The notes: generated from the sequence alone by a model not told the origin. A stretch of DNA of 64,000 nucleotides from Lacticaseibacillus paracasei subsp. paracasei (GCF_000829035.1 NZ_AP012541.1:1550001-1614000), one strand, 5' to 3'. Positions 16,169 through 27,135 are shown, numbered from the stretch's first letter. Program-made: numbers and translations.

Positions 16169-18007
16169 CTATTTACCTTGGCTTTCCTCATCATTCATCT
16201 TCAGAATACTCATAAACGCTTCTTGTGGAACTTCCACAGACCCCACTGATTTCATTCGCTTCTTACCAGCCTTTTGCTTCTCTAAAAGCTTCCGTTTCCG
16301 CGTGATGTCGCCGCCATAACATTTTGCAAGAACGTTTTTACGGTAAGCCTTCACAGTGCTTCTGGCAATGACTTTATTGCCAATCGCGGCCTGAATCGGA
16401 ATTTCAAACTGTTGACGCGGTATCGTGGTTTTCAGACGCGCAACAATGGCCTTGCCGCGTTCGTAAGCAAAGTCCTTGTGCACGATGGTACTGAGCGCAT
16501 CGACAGGATCGCCATTAAGCAAGATGTCCATCTTAACCAGATCACTTTGGCGATAGCCGGTGATTTCATAGTCCAGACTGGCGTATCCCTTCGTGCTGCT
16601 CTTGAGATCATCGAAGAAGTCGTAAATGATTTCTGAAAGCGGCAAGTTGTAAATCACATTCACCCGATACTTGTCTAAATAATCCATCGTCACAAACTCG
16701 CCGCGCTTACGTTGCGATAACTCCATGACTGGCCCGACATAATCATTAGGCACCATGATTGAGGCTTTGACATACGGTTCGCGAATTTCTTTGATTTCGC
16801 TAACTTCTGGCATGTCAGCTGGGTTGTCGATCGTTTTTTCAGTGCCATCGGTCATGATGATTTCATAATCCACACTTGGCGCGGTCATGATCAAGTCAAG
16901 GTCGTAATCGCGTTCTAGTCGCTCTTGGACGACATCCATATGCAGCAAGCCTAAGAACCCGCAGCGGAAGCCAAAACCAAGCGCCTGCGAAGTTTCTGGT
17001 TCGAATTCCAAAGCCGCATCGTTCAATTGCAGCTTTTCGAGGGCCTCACGCAAATCGTTAAACTTGGCATTATCAACTGGGAAAAGCCCTGAATACACCA
17101 TTGGCGTGATTTTGCGATAGCCTTTCAGCGGCTTTTCTGCTGGCCGATCCGCTAAGGTCACCGTATCACCCACACGAGTATCCTGAATGGTTTTGATCGC
17201 GGCTGTGATATAGCCAACATCTCCGACCATTAGAAAATCACGTTTGACCGCTTTAGGCGACATCACGCCGACTTCGGTCACTTGAAATTGCTTGCCATTG
17301 CTCATCAGCTGAATGGTGTCGCCGACTTTAACTTGGCCTTCCTTGACGCGCACATCAAGCACAACGCCACGGTAATCGTCATAAACCGAGTCAAAAATCA
17401 GTGCTTGTAATGGCGCATTCAAATCGCCAGATGGTGCTGGCACATCGGTCACAATCCGCTCAAGAATTTCAGGCACGCCTAGGCCGGTTTTACCACTGGC
17501 CAAAATAGCATCGGAGGCATCCAGCCCGATCATCTCTTCAATTTCCTCTTTAACGACATCTGGCTGGGCACTCGGTAAATCAACCTTGTTAATGACCGGG
17601 ATGATTTCAAGGTCATCATCGATCGCTAAATAGACGTTGGCTAATGTCTGGGCTTCGACGCCTTGGGTGGCATCCACGACCAGCAAGGCCCCTTCACAGG
17701 CCGCCAGACTGCGGCTGACTTCATAGCTGAAGTCAACATGTCCCGGTGTGTCAATTAGATGAAAAATATAAGTTTCGCCATTTTTAGCTTTGTAATGCAG
17801 TTCAACCGCATTTAGTTTAATGGTAATGCCACGTTCACGTTCAAGTGCCATATCGTCTAGCACCTGCGCCTGCATATCACGTTTGGCAATGGTATCGGTC
17901 AACTCCAAAATACGATCAGCAAGGGTCGACTTCCCGTGATCAATGTGGGCGATGATCGAAAAATTGCGGATATGCTTTTGGCGGTCCAGCATTTCTTCTT
18001 GATTCAT
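16169..18007 (-). CDS. lepA: Elongation factor 4 (back-translocase GTPase)
   Basis: 612 residues, full length. GTPase motifs are [13 protein letters not shown] near 19-31, [10 protein letters not shown] near 57-66, DTPGHVDF near 86-93 and NKVDLPSA near 140. LepA-specific C-terminal features include [19 protein letters not shown], which distinguishes it from EF-G. It acts on the ribosome during translational stress. It follows the dnaK operon after a terminator and about 140 bp, so it likely has its own promoter. Confidence 0.97.
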   Translation of the reverse strand: MNQEEMLDRQKHIRNFSIIAHIDHGKSTLADRILELTDTIAKRDMQAQVLDDMALERERGITIKLNAVELHYKAKNGETYIFHLIDTPGHVDFSYEVSRSLAACEGALLVVDATQGVEAQTLANVYLAIDDDLEIIPVINKVDLPSAQPDVVKEEIEEMIGLDASDAILASGKTGLGVPEILERIVTDVPAPSGDLNAPLQALIFDSVYDDYRGVVLDVRVKEGQVKVGDTIQLMSNGKQFQVTEVGVMSPKAVKRDFLMVGDVGYITAAIKTIQDTRVGDTVTLADRPAEKPLKGYRKITPMVYSGLFPVDNAKFNDLREALEKLQLNDAALEFEPETSQALGFGFRCGFLGLLHMDVVQERLERDYDLDLIMTAPSVDYEIIMTDGTEKTIDNPADMPEVSEIKEIREPYVKASIMVPNDYVGPVMELSQRKRGEFVTMDYLDKYRVNVIYNLPLSEIIYDFFDDLKSSTKGYASLDYEITGYRQSDLVKMDILLNGDPVDALSTIVHKDFAYERGKAIVARLKTTIPRQQFEIPIQAAIGNKVIARSTVKAYRKNVLAKCYGGDITRKRKLLEKQKAGKKRMKSVGSVEVPQEAFMSILKMNDEESQGK

Positions 18008-18151
18008 GTTTAGTAGTGCCTACTTTCTAAGCGAATGTGATATGAGTTCTATTATAGCAGAGCTTGGCGCAGCTCGGTAGAAACGGACAGCTAAAGGTAG
18101 TGTCAGTTTGATCTTGATTCCATTCTGTAACGATTCAAACATGTCCCCATC

Positions 18152-18182
18152 AAAAAAGCGATCCATATAGGATCGCTTTTTG
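18152..18182 (-). terminator. Terminator of the hrcA-grpE-dnaK-dnaJ operon
   Basis: AAAAAGCGATCC pairs with GGATCGCTTTTT around a short ATATA loop, immediately after dnaJ. Confidence 0.9.
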
Positions 18183-18183
18183 C

Positions 18184-19347
18184 TTACTTACCGCCTTTAA
18201 AAGCTTCCTTAACCCGATCGAACAGCGTGCCATTGTGCGGGGTGACATCCTCGCCACTAGCGGCTGCGAACTGCATTAAGGCTGACTTTTGCTTCTCATT
18301 CAAATGCTTTGGCGTCTGCACTTCAACGGTGACAATCTGATCACCAGTGCCGTTGCCGCGTAAGCGTGGTGCCCCTTTGCCGCGAAGTCTGAACTTCGTC
18401 TGGCTTTGGGTGCCAGCAGGAATTTTCAATTCAACTGCACCATGAACGGTGTCGACTTTGATCTCGTCACCTAAGGCTGCCTGGGCAAAGCTCAACGGAA
18501 TGGTCAGATAGATTTCTGAACCGTCACGTTGATACTTTTTGCTTGGTGCGACTCGGAAAACAATATAGAGATCACCATAAGGGCCGCCGTTGGTTCCAGC
18601 TTCACCAGCCTGCTGTAGTCGCATTTGCTGGCCGTCTTCAACACCAGCAGGTACTTTCACATCGATGGTGTGACGTTCCTGTTCGTGGCCAGTGCCATGA
18701 CAAGTCGGGCACTTTTCTTTGATCTCCTTACCTGTACCGCCGCAGACATCGCAAACCTGCCGCGTCATCATGGCGCCAAATGCGGTATTGCGTTGAACCT
18801 GAATATACCCACTACCGTGACACTTATGACAGGTCACGGGACTGGTGCCAGGTTTAGCGCCGCTGCCATTGCAGGTGTGACAAACGGCTTCACGATCATA
18901 GGAAATTTTGGTGTCTTTACCAAAAATAGCTTCCTCAAACGTTAGGTCCATGCGGTATTGCAAATCGGCTCCTTGGCGCGGAGCGGATGGATTAGCCTGC
19001 GCACCACCGCCGGCACCGCCAAAGAATTGACTGAAGATATCGTCAAATCCGCCAAAACCGCCTTGTCCGCCGCCAAAGTCACTAAATCCGCCTTGACCAG
19101 CACCAGCGCCGCCAAACCCTTGCGGACCGTCAGCAGAACCATACTGGTCATAGGCCGCCCGTTTTTGGGGATCAGACAAAACCTGATAGGCTTCATTAAT
19201 GTCTTTGAACTTCTGCTCAGCCCCTGGTGCATGGTTGAGATCCGGATGGTATTTCTTCGAAAGCTTGCGGAACGCTTTACGAATGGTGTCATCATCGGCA
19301 TCTCGGCTTACACCGAGTGTCTCATAATAATCTTTCTGATCCGCCAT
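18184..19347 (-). CDS. dnaJ: Chaperone DnaJ (Hsp40)
   Basis: 387 residues. J domain with the HPD tripeptide in KKYHPDLN (about 30-37), then a Gly/Phe-rich linker ([15 protein letters not shown]). Four zinc-binding CxxCxGxG repeats follow ([32 protein letters not shown]). It delivers unfolded clients to DnaK and stimulates its ATPase. It lies last in the HrcA-controlled operon, separated from dnaK by a hairpin that may trim its transcript level. GAGGAGGAAC precedes the ATG. Confidence 0.98.
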   Translation of the reverse strand: MADQKDYYETLGVSRDADDDTIRKAFRKLSKKYHPDLNHAPGAEQKFKDINEAYQVLSDPQKRAAYDQYGSADGPQGFGGAGAGQGGFSDFGGGQGGFGGFDDIFSQFFGGAGGGAQANPSAPRQGADLQYRMDLTFEEAIFGKDTKISYDREAVCHTCNGSGAKPGTSPVTCHKCHGSGYIQVQRNTAFGAMMTRQVCDVCGGTGKEIKEKCPTCHGTGHEQERHTIDVKVPAGVEDGQQMRLQQAGEAGTNGGPYGDLYIVFRVAPSKKYQRDGSEIYLTIPLSFAQAALGDEIKVDTVHGAVELKIPAGTQSQTKFRLRGKGAPRLRGNGTGDQIVTVEVQTPKHLNEKQKSALMQFAAASGEDVTPHNGTLFDRVKEAFKGGK

Positions 19348-19410
19348 AGTTCCTCCTCGATTCAGATCATGACTGAAAATGCCTGTTCAGCATAGCATAA
19401 TTCAAACAAA

Positions 19411-19439
19411 AAGCCAAAACCGCGCCGCGGCTTCGGCTT
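19411..19439 (-). terminator. Hairpin with U-run between dnaK and dnaJ
   Basis: On the minus strand an interrupted stem (AAGCC, AA, CCGC with GCGG, TT, GGCTT) is followed by TTTTTG. It probably acts as a partial terminator or mRNA-stabilising hairpin, since dnaJ has no obvious separate promoter. Confidence 0.55.
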
Positions 19440-19459
19440 CTTGCTCATGATACAACATG

Positions 19460-21334
19460 TTACTTCTTATCGTCGTCGGAAACATCCTTGTAGTCACCAT
19501 TAATGGTGTCATCGTCAGACTTTTTATCATCGCTGCCTTGAGCTGCGCCTGCATCAGTTGCTGCACCGCTGGCTGGGCCGCCTTGCGCCTGCTGATTCTT
19601 CTGGGCATTTTCGTACAACTTCACGGTCATATCCTGAACCAGTTTGCTCAAGTCATCCCGTTTTTGCTTCATGTCGTCCAAGTTGTTTTCTTGTTGAGCC
19701 TTCTTCAAGGCTTCCTGAGCATCCTTGACCTTCTTGATGTCTTCTTCAGGTACCTTACCGTCAACATCTTTCAATGTCTTATCGGTTTGGAAGAGCAGCT
19801 GATCGACGTCATTCTTTAAGTCGACTTCTTCTTTACGCTTTTCGTCGGCATCGGCGTTTTCTTCGGCTTCCTTCTTCATCCGTTCAATTTCTTCATCGGA
19901 CAAACCGCTAGAACTCTTGATGGTGATGTTTTGCGACTTGCCGGTGCCAAGATCCTTCGCAGAAACCTGAACAATGCCGTTCTTATCAATATCGAATTTA
20001 ACTTCGATCTGAGGTACGCCACGTGGTGCTGGCGGAATATCCGTCAACTCGAAGCGACCAAGTGTCTTATCGTCAGCTGCCATTGGCCGTTCCCCTTGAA
20101 GTACGTGGATATCAACGGCTGGTTGACTATCTGCTGCAGTAGAGAAGACTTGACTCTTTGAGGTTGGGATTGTGGTATTACGATCAATCAGTTTGGTGAA
20201 GACACCGCCCATGGTTTCAATCCCAAGAGACAGCGGCGTTACATCCAACAGCACAACATCCTTGACATCACCAGAGATGACCCCGCCTTGAATGGCAGCA
20301 CCAAGCGCAACCGCTTCGTCTGGGTTAATGCTGTGGTCTGGGTCCTTGCCAGTCCACTGTTTAACTGCTTCCTGAACTGCTGGTGTCCGAGTTGAACCAC
20401 CATTTAAAATAACCTTGTCGATGTCAGCGTTGGTCAACTTGGCATCCTTCAAAGCATTTTCGACTGGGATCTTGGTCTTGGCAACCAAGTCAGCGGTCAT
20501 TTCGTCAAACTGTGCCCGCGTCAAGGTACGTTCCAAATGCAACGGGCCATTAGGGCCAGCAGAGATAAATGGCAAGCTGATCTGTGTCTGGGTAACCCCG
20601 GACAGATCCTTCTTAGCCTTTTCAGCGGCATCCTTCAGCCGTTGCATCGCCATTTTATCCTTGGACAAATCAATATTGTTGTCTTTCTTAAATTCAGCAA
20701 CTAACCAGTCGATGATCTTGTTATCAAAATCATCACCGCCCAAATGGGTATCACCATTGGTCGACAGCACTTCAAAGACCCCGTCGCCTAATTGCAGAAT
20801 GGAAACATCAAATGTCCCACCGCCAAGGTCATAAACCAGAATCTTTTCGTCCTTGTCGCCTTTGTCCAAGCCATAAGCCAAGGCAGAAGCGGTTGGTTCG
20901 TTGATAATCCGCTGAACATTCAAACCAGCAATCTTGCCGGCATCCTTGGTGGCCTGCCGTTGGCTATCATTAAAGTAAGCCGGTACGGTAATAACGGCGT
21001 CCTTAACTGGTTCACCAAGATAATCTTCAGAGAACTTCTTGATGTATTGCAAAATCATCGCAGAAATTTCCTGAGGAGTGTATTCCTTATCGCCAACCTT
21101 GACTTTGTAGTTAGCTTCACCCATATGGCGCTTAATGGAAACAATCGTGTCTGGGTTAGTGATCGCTTGGCGCTTGGCCACTTCACCGACTTGGATTTCA
21201 CCATCTTTAAACGCAACAACAGATGGCGTGGTCCGATTGCCTTCAGGGTTGGTGATAATTTTTGGCTGATTACCTTCCAGAACCGCAACAGCTGAGTTGG
21301 TAGTCCCTAAATCAATACCAATAACTTTACTCAT
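19460..21334 (-). CDS. dnaK: Chaperone DnaK (Hsp70)
   Basis: 624 residues. The ATPase domain begins [19 protein letters not shown], with [14 protein letters not shown] near 170 and [17 protein letters not shown] near 310. The substrate-binding domain contains [14 protein letters not shown] and the helical lid. The C-terminal tail is Gln/Gly/Ala/Asp-rich, as in Gram-positive DnaK. ATP-driven folding chaperone, with GrpE and DnaJ encoded on either side. Regulated through CIRCE upstream of hrcA. Confidence 0.99.
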   Translation of the reverse strand: MSKVIGIDLGTTNSAVAVLEGNQPKIITNPEGNRTTPSVVAFKDGEIQVGEVAKRQAITNPDTIVSIKRHMGEANYKVKVGDKEYTPQEISAMILQYIKKFSEDYLGEPVKDAVITVPAYFNDSQRQATKDAGKIAGLNVQRIINEPTASALAYGLDKGDKDEKILVYDLGGGTFDVSILQLGDGVFEVLSTNGDTHLGGDDFDNKIIDWLVAEFKKDNNIDLSKDKMAMQRLKDAAEKAKKDLSGVTQTQISLPFISAGPNGPLHLERTLTRAQFDEMTADLVAKTKIPVENALKDAKLTNADIDKVILNGGSTRTPAVQEAVKQWTGKDPDHSINPDEAVALGAAIQGGVISGDVKDVVLLDVTPLSLGIETMGGVFTKLIDRNTTIPTSKSQVFSTAADSQPAVDIHVLQGERPMAADDKTLGRFELTDIPPAPRGVPQIEVKFDIDKNGIVQVSAKDLGTGKSQNITIKSSSGLSDEEIERMKKEAEENADADEKRKEEVDLKNDVDQLLFQTDKTLKDVDGKVPEEDIKKVKDAQEALKKAQQENNLDDMKQKRDDLSKLVQDMTVKLYENAQKNQQAQGGPASGAATDAGAAQGSDDKKSDDDTINGDYKDVSDDDKK

Positions 21335-21363
21335 AGTTTATACCTTCTTTATTTTCAGATTAA

Positions 21364-21954
21364 TTATTTTGCAACGACAACCATAGCAGGACGCAACACA
21401 CGATCCTTGAGGTAATACCCCTTTTGCAATACCTGCGCGACTGTGTCAGCTGGATGTTGATCATCCGCTGCGACCGTTTGAACGGCTTGCTGGGTATTGG
21501 GATCGAACTTGTCCCCGGCACCATCAATGGCAGTGATGCCGTTTTCCTTCAAAGCGCGTTCCAGATGATCGTAAACCATTTGAACACCCTTCTTCAGGGA
21601 AACTGCACTGTCATCTTTGGCCTCGGTTGCAAGCGCCCGCTCGAGATTATCAACAACTGGCAAAATGGCTTTAGCCAACTTTTGCCCATCATATTTCAAC
21701 AGCTTTTGCTGCTCTTTCTCGAAGCGAGCATTCATATTTTGAATTTCTGCAGCGGCACGCAGGTATTTATCTTCAAAGTCGTCGCGTTCTTGCTTCAACT
21801 GCTCGCCGTCATGTTTACTGTTCGAAAGTTGTTCGTTAAGATCCGCGATACTTTCTTGTAAAATATCTTCTTTTAACGAAGTCTCTTTCGTATCAGCAGA
21901 CTTTTCAGCTTTCTTTGCGGCGTTTGCTGCATGCTTTGCTTTTTGTTCTGCCAT
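21364..21954 (-). CDS. grpE: Nucleotide exchange factor GrpE
   Basis: 196 residues. A charged, low-complexity N-terminus (KHAANAAKKAEKSADTKE), a long coiled-coil helix about 45-110, then a beta domain ending with the GYYLKDRVLRPAMVVVAK signature. It releases ADP from DnaK. Start ATG 21954 follows AAAGGAGGATACC; the longer frame to 22032 covers a palindromic element. The last base of a CGCGTTA repeat arm touches its ribosome binding site. Confidence 0.97.
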   Translation of the reverse strand: MAEQKAKHAANAAKKAEKSADTKETSLKEDILQESIADLNEQLSNSKHDGEQLKQERDDFEDKYLRAAAEIQNMNARFEKEQQKLLKYDGQKLAKAILPVVDNLERALATEAKDDSAVSLKKGVQMVYDHLERALKENGITAIDGAGDKFDPNTQQAVQTVAADDQHPADTVAQVLQKGYYLKDRVLRPAMVVVAK

Positions 21955-21961
21955 GGTATCC

Positions 21962-22075
21962 TCCTTTAACGCGTTTCCTGACGTAAAAGCCTGTCCATAA
22001 GGAACACATGCACAATGCCCAAAAAAGACCATTGCATTTGTGCGCCGATTTCTGAACGTGTCAGTTCACGCTATT
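21962..22075 (-). repeat. R2 family palindromic element, hrcA/grpE gap
   Basis: Outer arms (AGCGTGAACTGACACGTT and its partner AACGCG near the grpE site) and an inner TGCAATGG/CCATTGCA pairing. It diverges from the other copies but keeps the position: its 3' arm ends AACGCGTTA directly before AAGGAGG of grpE. Confidence 0.6.
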
Positions 22076-22083
22076 CTTTAAAC

Positions 22084-22115
22084 GCATCAGTTGGCTTAAA
22101 AACACCAACTGATGC
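22084..22115 (-). repeat. 11-bp perfect hairpin after hrcA
   Basis: GCATCAGTTGG (22084-22094) pairs with CCAACTGATGC (22105-22115). There is no U-run in the minus direction. Between hrcA and grpE such a hairpin could be a processing or stability element separating repressor and chaperone messages. Confidence 0.6.
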
Positions 22116-22130
22116 TATTTGCTAACATGA

Positions 22131-23177
22131 TTATTGATCAAAGTTGGCATAGTAGTCTGTCAACCGTTTAGCTAGCTCTTCGCGAAAAACGTCGAGCAAG
22201 CCGATCATCTTGGAGTACGGCATTTGCGTCGGTCCCAAGAGGGCGATCATACCGGTACCGTGACCACCAACATCATAACTAGCAGTGATCAAGCTGAGGT
22301 TCGCTAGATCAATAGGTTTTAACTCCGGACCCAGTCGCACTTGAACCGGTGTTTGGCGGATCGGGCCGCCCAGCAACTCAGTCAGATCGCCGTGATCCGC
22401 ATCGATCAACGACATGATCTTTTTCAGCTCGTGAATATCCGAATCGCCAAGGTAATCCATCAAGTTCAACCGCCCGCCAACATAAAAACGTTCAGAGGCA
22501 GCTGACTTTAAGACATTGCCAAAAATATCAAGGAAGCCGTCTGGGCTGGTCAAATACTGCATTAGCATGGACGGGACATCCGTCCTCAGCCGCTGTGCTA
22601 CCTGAACCAATGGCAACCCGACCAGCTGATCATTCACAATTCTGATGGCTTTTTCAAGTTCATCGGAAGAAATGGACGGCGGGACGGTGAACACCTGATT
22701 TTCGACATTACCATTATTCGTGACCAAAATGGCCATGACTTGATGGTTACCTAGTGGTACGAGTCGGAACCCAGTGAGCTTAATATTGTTGACTTCCGGA
22801 CCGAGACTAATGGCGGTGTAGCTCGTCAGATTTGATAGAATCTGCGCGCTTTGTGCCACAATTTCGTCCATTTTGCTGTAACGCTGGCCAAGCTCCTGCT
22901 TGATCGTTGCCAAATCATGGCGAGAGACGCGCACGGGTTCAACAAGATGATCAAGATAGTAGCGATAGCCTTGTGTCGAAGGAACTCGACCTGAACTGCT
23001 ATGGGTCTTGGTGATCAGACCGGCATCTTCCAGCGCTGCCATGTCGTTGCGGATCGTCGCAGAACTGACGTGAACCGGCAGCTCTTGCATTAACGTCTTT
23101 GAGCCCACCGGCTGGCCACTTTCAGTAAACAACCGGATGATCTCTTTTAAGACGAGCAATTGCCGTTTCGTCAACAT
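22131..23177 (-). CDS. hrcA: Heat-inducible transcription repressor HrcA
   Basis: 348 residues. The N-terminal winged helix contains [19 protein letters not shown] near 36-54, and [18 protein letters not shown] near 60-77 is the HrcA signature. It represses the operon by binding CIRCE and needs GroEL for folding. It lies 16 bp downstream of a CIRCE and is the first gene of hrcA-grpE-dnaK-dnaJ, so it is autoregulated. Confidence 0.98.
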   Translation of the reverse strand: MLTKRQLLVLKEIIRLFTESGQPVGSKTLMQELPVHVSSATIRNDMAALEDAGLITKTHSSSGRVPSTQGYRYYLDHLVEPVRVSRHDLATIKQELGQRYSKMDEIVAQSAQILSNLTSYTAISLGPEVNNIKLTGFRLVPLGNHQVMAILVTNNGNVENQVFTVPPSISSDELEKAIRIVNDQLVGLPLVQVAQRLRTDVPSMLMQYLTSPDGFLDIFGNVLKSAASERFYVGGRLNLMDYLGDSDIHELKKIMSLIDADHGDLTELLGGPIRQTPVQVRLGPELKPIDLANLSLITASYDVGGHGTGMIALLGPTQMPYSKMIGLLDVFREELAKRLTDYYANFDQ

Positions 23178-23192
23178 TTTCTCACCTCACCT

Positions 23193-23219
23193 TTAGCACT
23201 CGTTTTATATGAGTGCTAA
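23193..23219. promoter_or_regulatory. CIRCE operator
   Basis: TTAGCACTC (23193-23201), 9-bp spacer, GAGTGCTAA (23211-23219): a perfect match to the CIRCE consensus. It lies in the hrcA 5' leader just downstream of the promoter. Confidence 0.98.
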
Positions 23220-23229
23220 TACAATGAAT

Positions 23230-23258
23230 AATATACCAAGCGAGGTTAGCAAAGTCAA
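23230..23258 (-). promoter_or_regulatory. Sigma-A promoter of the hrcA operon
   Basis: Minus strand: -35 TTGACT (23258-23253), exactly 17 bp, -10 TATATT (23235-23230). Transcription would start about 7 bp before CIRCE. Confidence 0.92.
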
Positions 23259-23339
23259 GGTACGATTGCTAGATTGTGAACGTTTCTAGTGAAAATTATG
23301 GCAAGTGCATTTTAACAACACAGCCGTTTCTTTTAGCAC

Positions 23340-24485
23340 TTAAACAAGCGGCTCATCAATCAAGAAACGTTGAAAAACTTCGTTGCCAAGGAACTTGCCT
23401 TTGTTGGTCAGGCGAATGTAGCCATCTTGGCGCACAACCAAACCTTGACTGACCAGTTCCGGCACAGTTTCACCATAAATGGCGTCAACTGTCATGTGGT
23501 AGCGATCATAAAACCGCGCTTCACTGACCCCCTGCATCGTCCGCAAGCCTAGAAACATTTCTTCTTCGATCTGTTCTGACTGTGGCACCAAATGATGTTC
23601 AAGGACCGGCAAGTGGTCAGCATGTAATGGTGTTAAATACTGCTTAATAGGACCATAGTTGTGGTAGCGATCACGACCAAGATACCCAAACGCGCCAGCA
23701 CCGAAGCCAAAGTACTTGTCATTGCGCCAATAAAGCAAGTTATGCTCACACTGGTACCCGTCCTTTGCAAAATTACTAATTTCATATTGATGTCGGCCAT
23801 GTGCTTCCATGAGATCGATCGCATCTTGATACATATCGGCCTCGACGTCTTGGGTCGGCAAGCGCAACTTGCCCTGTCGCATCAGATTATAGAAGATCGT
23901 TTTACGTTCCAAAATTAGGGAATACGTTGAGTAATGCGGCAGATCCAGTGCCAACGCCTTTTGCAAACTGGTCAGAAAGTCATCGCGGCTTTGATCAGGT
24001 AGTCGAAAAATCAAATCAATCGAAATATTATCAAACCCGACTTGACGGGCGTTAGCAATGGCAGTGTAAACATCTTTTGCTCGATGTATCCGGCCGATTC
24101 GGCGTAATACATCATCATTAAACGATTGCACGCCAATCGACAAACGGTTGACACCATAATCATGTAGCACTTGCAATTTTTCGGTCGTGAGCAAGTCATT
24201 GGGGTTGGCTTCAAAAGTAAACTCCCCTTGATCAAAATGTAGGATATCATGAATACCCTGACACAATGTAGCCAATTGTGTCGGTGTCAGCGTGCTGGGC
24301 GTGCCACCACCGACATAAACCGTCTGAATTTTTTCTTCAGGATGTTCAGCCATCACCATCCGCATTTCTTTTAGCAGCATGGCCACATAATCATCAACTG
24401 GCTGGCCTTCGATGAAAACTTTGTTGAAATCGCAGTAGTAACAAATATGTTCACAAAATGGTATATGAAGATAAGCACCTGCCAT
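23340..24485 (-). CDS. hemW: Radical SAM heme chaperone HemW-like protein
   Basis: 381 residues. The radical-SAM cluster motif CEHICYYC (CxxxCxxC) is near residues 10-17, followed by YVGGGTPSTL and LSIGVQSFND. HemW proteins bind heme and a 4Fe-4S cluster and insert heme into targets. They were formerly annotated as oxygen-independent coproporphyrinogen III oxidase, from which they differ by lacking the fourth N-terminal cysteine. The start ATG 24485 is one base past the ribF stop with AGAAGGG upstream, so the two are coupled. Confidence 0.92.
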   Translation of the reverse strand: MAGAYLHIPFCEHICYYCDFNKVFIEGQPVDDYVAMLLKEMRMVMAEHPEEKIQTVYVGGGTPSTLTPTQLATLCQGIHDILHFDQGEFTFEANPNDLLTTEKLQVLHDYGVNRLSIGVQSFNDDVLRRIGRIHRAKDVYTAIANARQVGFDNISIDLIFRLPDQSRDDFLTSLQKALALDLPHYSTYSLILERKTIFYNLMRQGKLRLPTQDVEADMYQDAIDLMEAHGRHQYEISNFAKDGYQCEHNLLYWRNDKYFGFGAGAFGYLGRDRYHNYGPIKQYLTPLHADHLPVLEHHLVPQSEQIEEEMFLGLRTMQGVSEARFYDRYHMTVDAIYGETVPELVSQGLVVRQDGYIRLTNKGKFLGNEVFQRFLIDEPLV

Positions 24486-24486
24486 A

Positions 24487-25434
24487 TTAACCCTTCTTTG
24501 CGGCAAAATAATCTCGGACGGCAGTTTCATCTTTTTTCAATTGATCAATCAGGGCATCAGCACCAGCAAATTTCACTTCACCGCGTAAATAGTGATACCA
24601 GCGAACTTGAACGGTTTCGCCATAAATCATTTGATTAAAATCAAGTAAATTAATCTCAAGTGTCACGTCTCGATCGGCGCCAAACGTGACATTACGGCCA
24701 ATGGAGGCCATGCCTAAATACCAAGTGGTGCCAACTTTGACCTTCACTGCATAAATACCAATGCCTGGTAATCGCTGTTGGCCAAGTGTCTCCAAATTGA
24801 TTGTTGGGAAGCCAAGTAAACGGCCACGCGCCTCACCATGAACCACCTTACCAGCAGTTGTATAGGTATAACCCAGAAAATCATTGGCCGTATCAATATC
24901 ACTGGAATCAAGTGCATGCCGGATTCGGGTTGAACTGACCTTTTGACCATTCTCAGCGAGTTCGGGGACGCTGATGACATCAAACCGGCCACAAGCATAT
25001 TTTGGCAACAAAGCCATAGATGCAACATCCCGCTTGCCATAAGTATAGTCAAAACCTGCAACTACCGTATCCGCCTTCAGACCGACCAAATACTGATCGA
25101 CAAAAGCTTGCGGCGTCAGCGCAGCGAAATCTGGGGTAAAGTGAACCACATACAAATAGTCCACGCCCAGTGACTGCATAATTTTGATTTTCTCTTCACG
25201 AGTGGATAAATACCGAATATCGGTTTCGGAAACCCCACGATAAACGACGGCTGGATGAATATTGAACGTCATCACCGCCAACGGTATCTTTTTTGCTAAA
25301 GCGATCTTCTTGCCGGTTTTAATCACCGCTTGATGGCCGCGATGGACGCCGTCAAAGAAGCCCAAGGTCAAGACGATGGGCTGTGACGGGGCCGCGGACA
25401 CCTGCAATGGCGGCTGAATATCAATTGTTTTCAT
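24487..25434 (-). CDS. ribF: Bifunctional riboflavin kinase/FAD synthetase
   Basis: 315 residues. The N-terminal FMN adenylyltransferase domain has LTLGFFDGVHRGHQAVI near 23-39 (HxGH-type nucleotide motif) and VSSTRIRHAL near 160. The C-terminal riboflavin kinase domain has VVHGEARGRLLGFPTINLE near 192-210. It makes FMN then FAD in the cytoplasm. It starts 7 bp after truB, the classical truB-ribF order, and continues into hemW. Confidence 0.97.
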   Translation of the reverse strand: MKTIDIQPPLQVSAAPSQPIVLTLGFFDGVHRGHQAVIKTGKKIALAKKIPLAVMTFNIHPAVVYRGVSETDIRYLSTREEKIKIMQSLGVDYLYVVHFTPDFAALTPQAFVDQYLVGLKADTVVAGFDYTYGKRDVASMALLPKYACGRFDVISVPELAENGQKVSSTRIRHALDSSDIDTANDFLGYTYTTAGKVVHGEARGRLLGFPTINLETLGQQRLPGIGIYAVKVKVGTTWYLGMASIGRNVTFGADRDVTLEINLLDFNQMIYGETVQVRWYHYLRGEVKFAGADALIDQLKKDETAVRDYFAAKKG

Positions 25435-25440
25435 AAATTT

Positions 25441-26346
25441 TCACACATTCTTTTCATTAGCTAAAAACATTAAATCTGGCCGATACTGATCGTCTTCTCG
25501 GCGATAGATAGCCTTAAGAACGCCTGCAAAATGCAGACGAACGCGCGGAGTCTGCTGATCGAGCGATAAAAAGCGGCCATGACTGATTGCCTCAAATTGT
25601 TCTACGGTCAAATCAACTTGAGGCAGATCGGCAAAAGCAATATCAATCGGTTGAATCACATCGGCTAAAGTACCTGCCGCGGCATGCGCCTTCAATTGCT
25701 CAATGCTAACCGCCTGCTTCAACGTAAACCCGCCGCTTTTTACTCGCGTCAATTGACTCATCACCGCAGCAACTCCCAGCGTTTTGCCAACATCCACTGC
25801 TAGTGTTCTAATGTAGGTTCCCTTAGAAACATGGACCTCAAACCGAAAACGCTGGGTGCCATCAGTGGCTGAAAAAACCGGTTCATCGGTACGTGTAAAC
25901 TGTGACACCGTGGCCTGTCGTTCTGGCCGCTTCACAGTTTCACCGGCGCGCGCATATTCGTAAAGCCGGCGACCATTGACTTTGACCGCCGAAAACATCG
26001 GCGGAATCTGTGTGATGTTTCCTGTCCACGCAGTCAATGCAGCATCCAACTGATCAGCTGTAAACGGCTGCGTTAAAGGCGTTTTATCAACAACTTCCCC
26101 ATCCAAATCCTCGGTTGTCGTCGCAAAACCTAACGTGATTTCTCCGGTGTAGACTTTCCCACTGGCCATTAATTGCGGCACCGCTTTAGTGCCTGCACCA
26201 ATCGCCAGCGGCAGCACGCCGTCCACATTAGGATCAAGGGTACCGGAATGGCCAATTTTTTTGATACCAAGAATCTTGCGGGCATGATACACCGCATCAG
26301 CACTGGTCATGCCAGTGGGTTTATATAACGGCAAAATCCCGTTCAT
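25441..26346 (-). CDS. truB: tRNA pseudouridine(55) synthase
   Basis: 301 residues. It makes pseudouridine 55 in the T loop. The catalytic motif GHSGTLDPNVDGVLPLAIG is near 36-54 with the Asp in GTLDP. Further motifs are NGRRLYEYARAGE and SKGTYIRTLAVDVGKTLG. ATG 26346 follows AAAGGAACTGCC; an upstream ATG at 26361 overlaps the terC end and lacks a site. Operon with ribF and hemW. Confidence 0.97.
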   Translation of the reverse strand: MNGILPLYKPTGMTSADAVYHARKILGIKKIGHSGTLDPNVDGVLPLAIGAGTKAVPQLMASGKVYTGEITLGFATTTEDLDGEVVDKTPLTQPFTADQLDAALTAWTGNITQIPPMFSAVKVNGRRLYEYARAGETVKRPERQATVSQFTRTDEPVFSATDGTQRFRFEVHVSKGTYIRTLAVDVGKTLGVAAVMSQLTRVKSGGFTLKQAVSIEQLKAHAAAGTLADVIQPIDIAFADLPQVDLTVEQFEAISHGRFLSLDQQTPRVRLHFAGVLKAIYRREDDQYRPDLMFLANEKNV

Positions 26347-26357
26347 GGCAGTTCCTT

Positions 26358-27107
26358 TCATGGTTTTGATTTTTTATACATACTATGATGATGTTTTTCA
26401 TGCTCGACATGTCGCCAGCCGGCCCAGATGAAAACAAGCACCACTAGGACCGAAAAAAGCCAGTCTGGCGTTTTCACATCAATCATTGGCAGACTGAGAC
26501 CTAGCTTAATGGCAATGAGACCTACAAGAATATAAGCTGCGGTTTCAAGTTCCGGAACACGATCAATAAAGGTGGTGATGACCTGCGCCACCAGCCGCAT
26601 AGCAAAGATACCGAGACAACCGCCAATCAAAACAATCACCGGATTGCTGGACACTGCCAAGGCCGCCAAAATTGAATCAACCGAAAATACGATATCGAGA
26701 CTCTCAATTTGAATGACTGTCCCCCAAAGCCCGTGAGGTCGTTTCCCATGCGTCCCTCTCTGATTTTTTGGATGGCGCACTTCATAAAAATAACTCGCAC
26801 TCATCCAGACAAGATACGCCGCACCAATCGCTTTGATCGGCCAGAATTGCAATAAGTAAGTACCTAGTCCGATAGCAATGAAGCGGAATATGTATGCACC
26901 ACCCATACCGTACATCAGAGCTTTTTTTCGTTCTGATTCGACCTTGAGCTGCTCGGTTTGTGCAGCGAGCACGACAGCGTTGTCGACTGATAGCATGCAT
27001 TCTAGCAAGATCAAGCTGAAAATGGTCACGAGGCCGCTAACAGAAAATGCCAGTTGCCAATTATGCGCTGAGAAGAATGGTCCGTATAAGGCACCTAGTA
27101 ACTTGAT
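26358..27107 (-). CDS. TerC family integral membrane protein, probable AUC start
   Basis: About 249 residues with seven or so membrane segments. The TerC signature LILLECMLSVDNAVVLAA is near 33-50 and IESLDIVFSVDSILAALAV near 130-148; the paired acidic residues are typical of the TerC/YkoY/YceF group linked to manganese export. No ATG fits the N-terminus. GAAAGGAAGG lies six bases before ATC 27107, giving KLLGALYGPFF as in relatives; a TTG at 27149 has no site and lies at the promoter -10. I therefore favour ATC. Confidence 0.85.
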   Translation of the reverse strand: MKLLGALYGPFFSAHNWQLAFSVSGLVTIFSLILLECMLSVDNAVVLAAQTEQLKVESERKKALMYGMGGAYIFRFIAIGLGTYLLQFWPIKAIGAAYLVWMSASYFYEVRHPKNQRGTHGKRPHGLWGTVIQIESLDIVFSVDSILAALAVSSNPVIVLIGGCLGIFAMRLVAQVITTFIDRVPELETAAYILVGLIAIKLGLSLPMIDVKTPDWLFSVLVVLVFIWAGWRHVEHEKHHHSMYKKSKP

Positions 27108-27135
27108 CGTGATCCTTCCTTTCTCAATGATTATT

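Noticed and set aside
18625..19395. Long frames opposite dnaJ, and similar ones opposite dnaK, rpsB and smc
   Set aside because: Antisense shadows of highly biased genes, without ribosome binding sites or family features.
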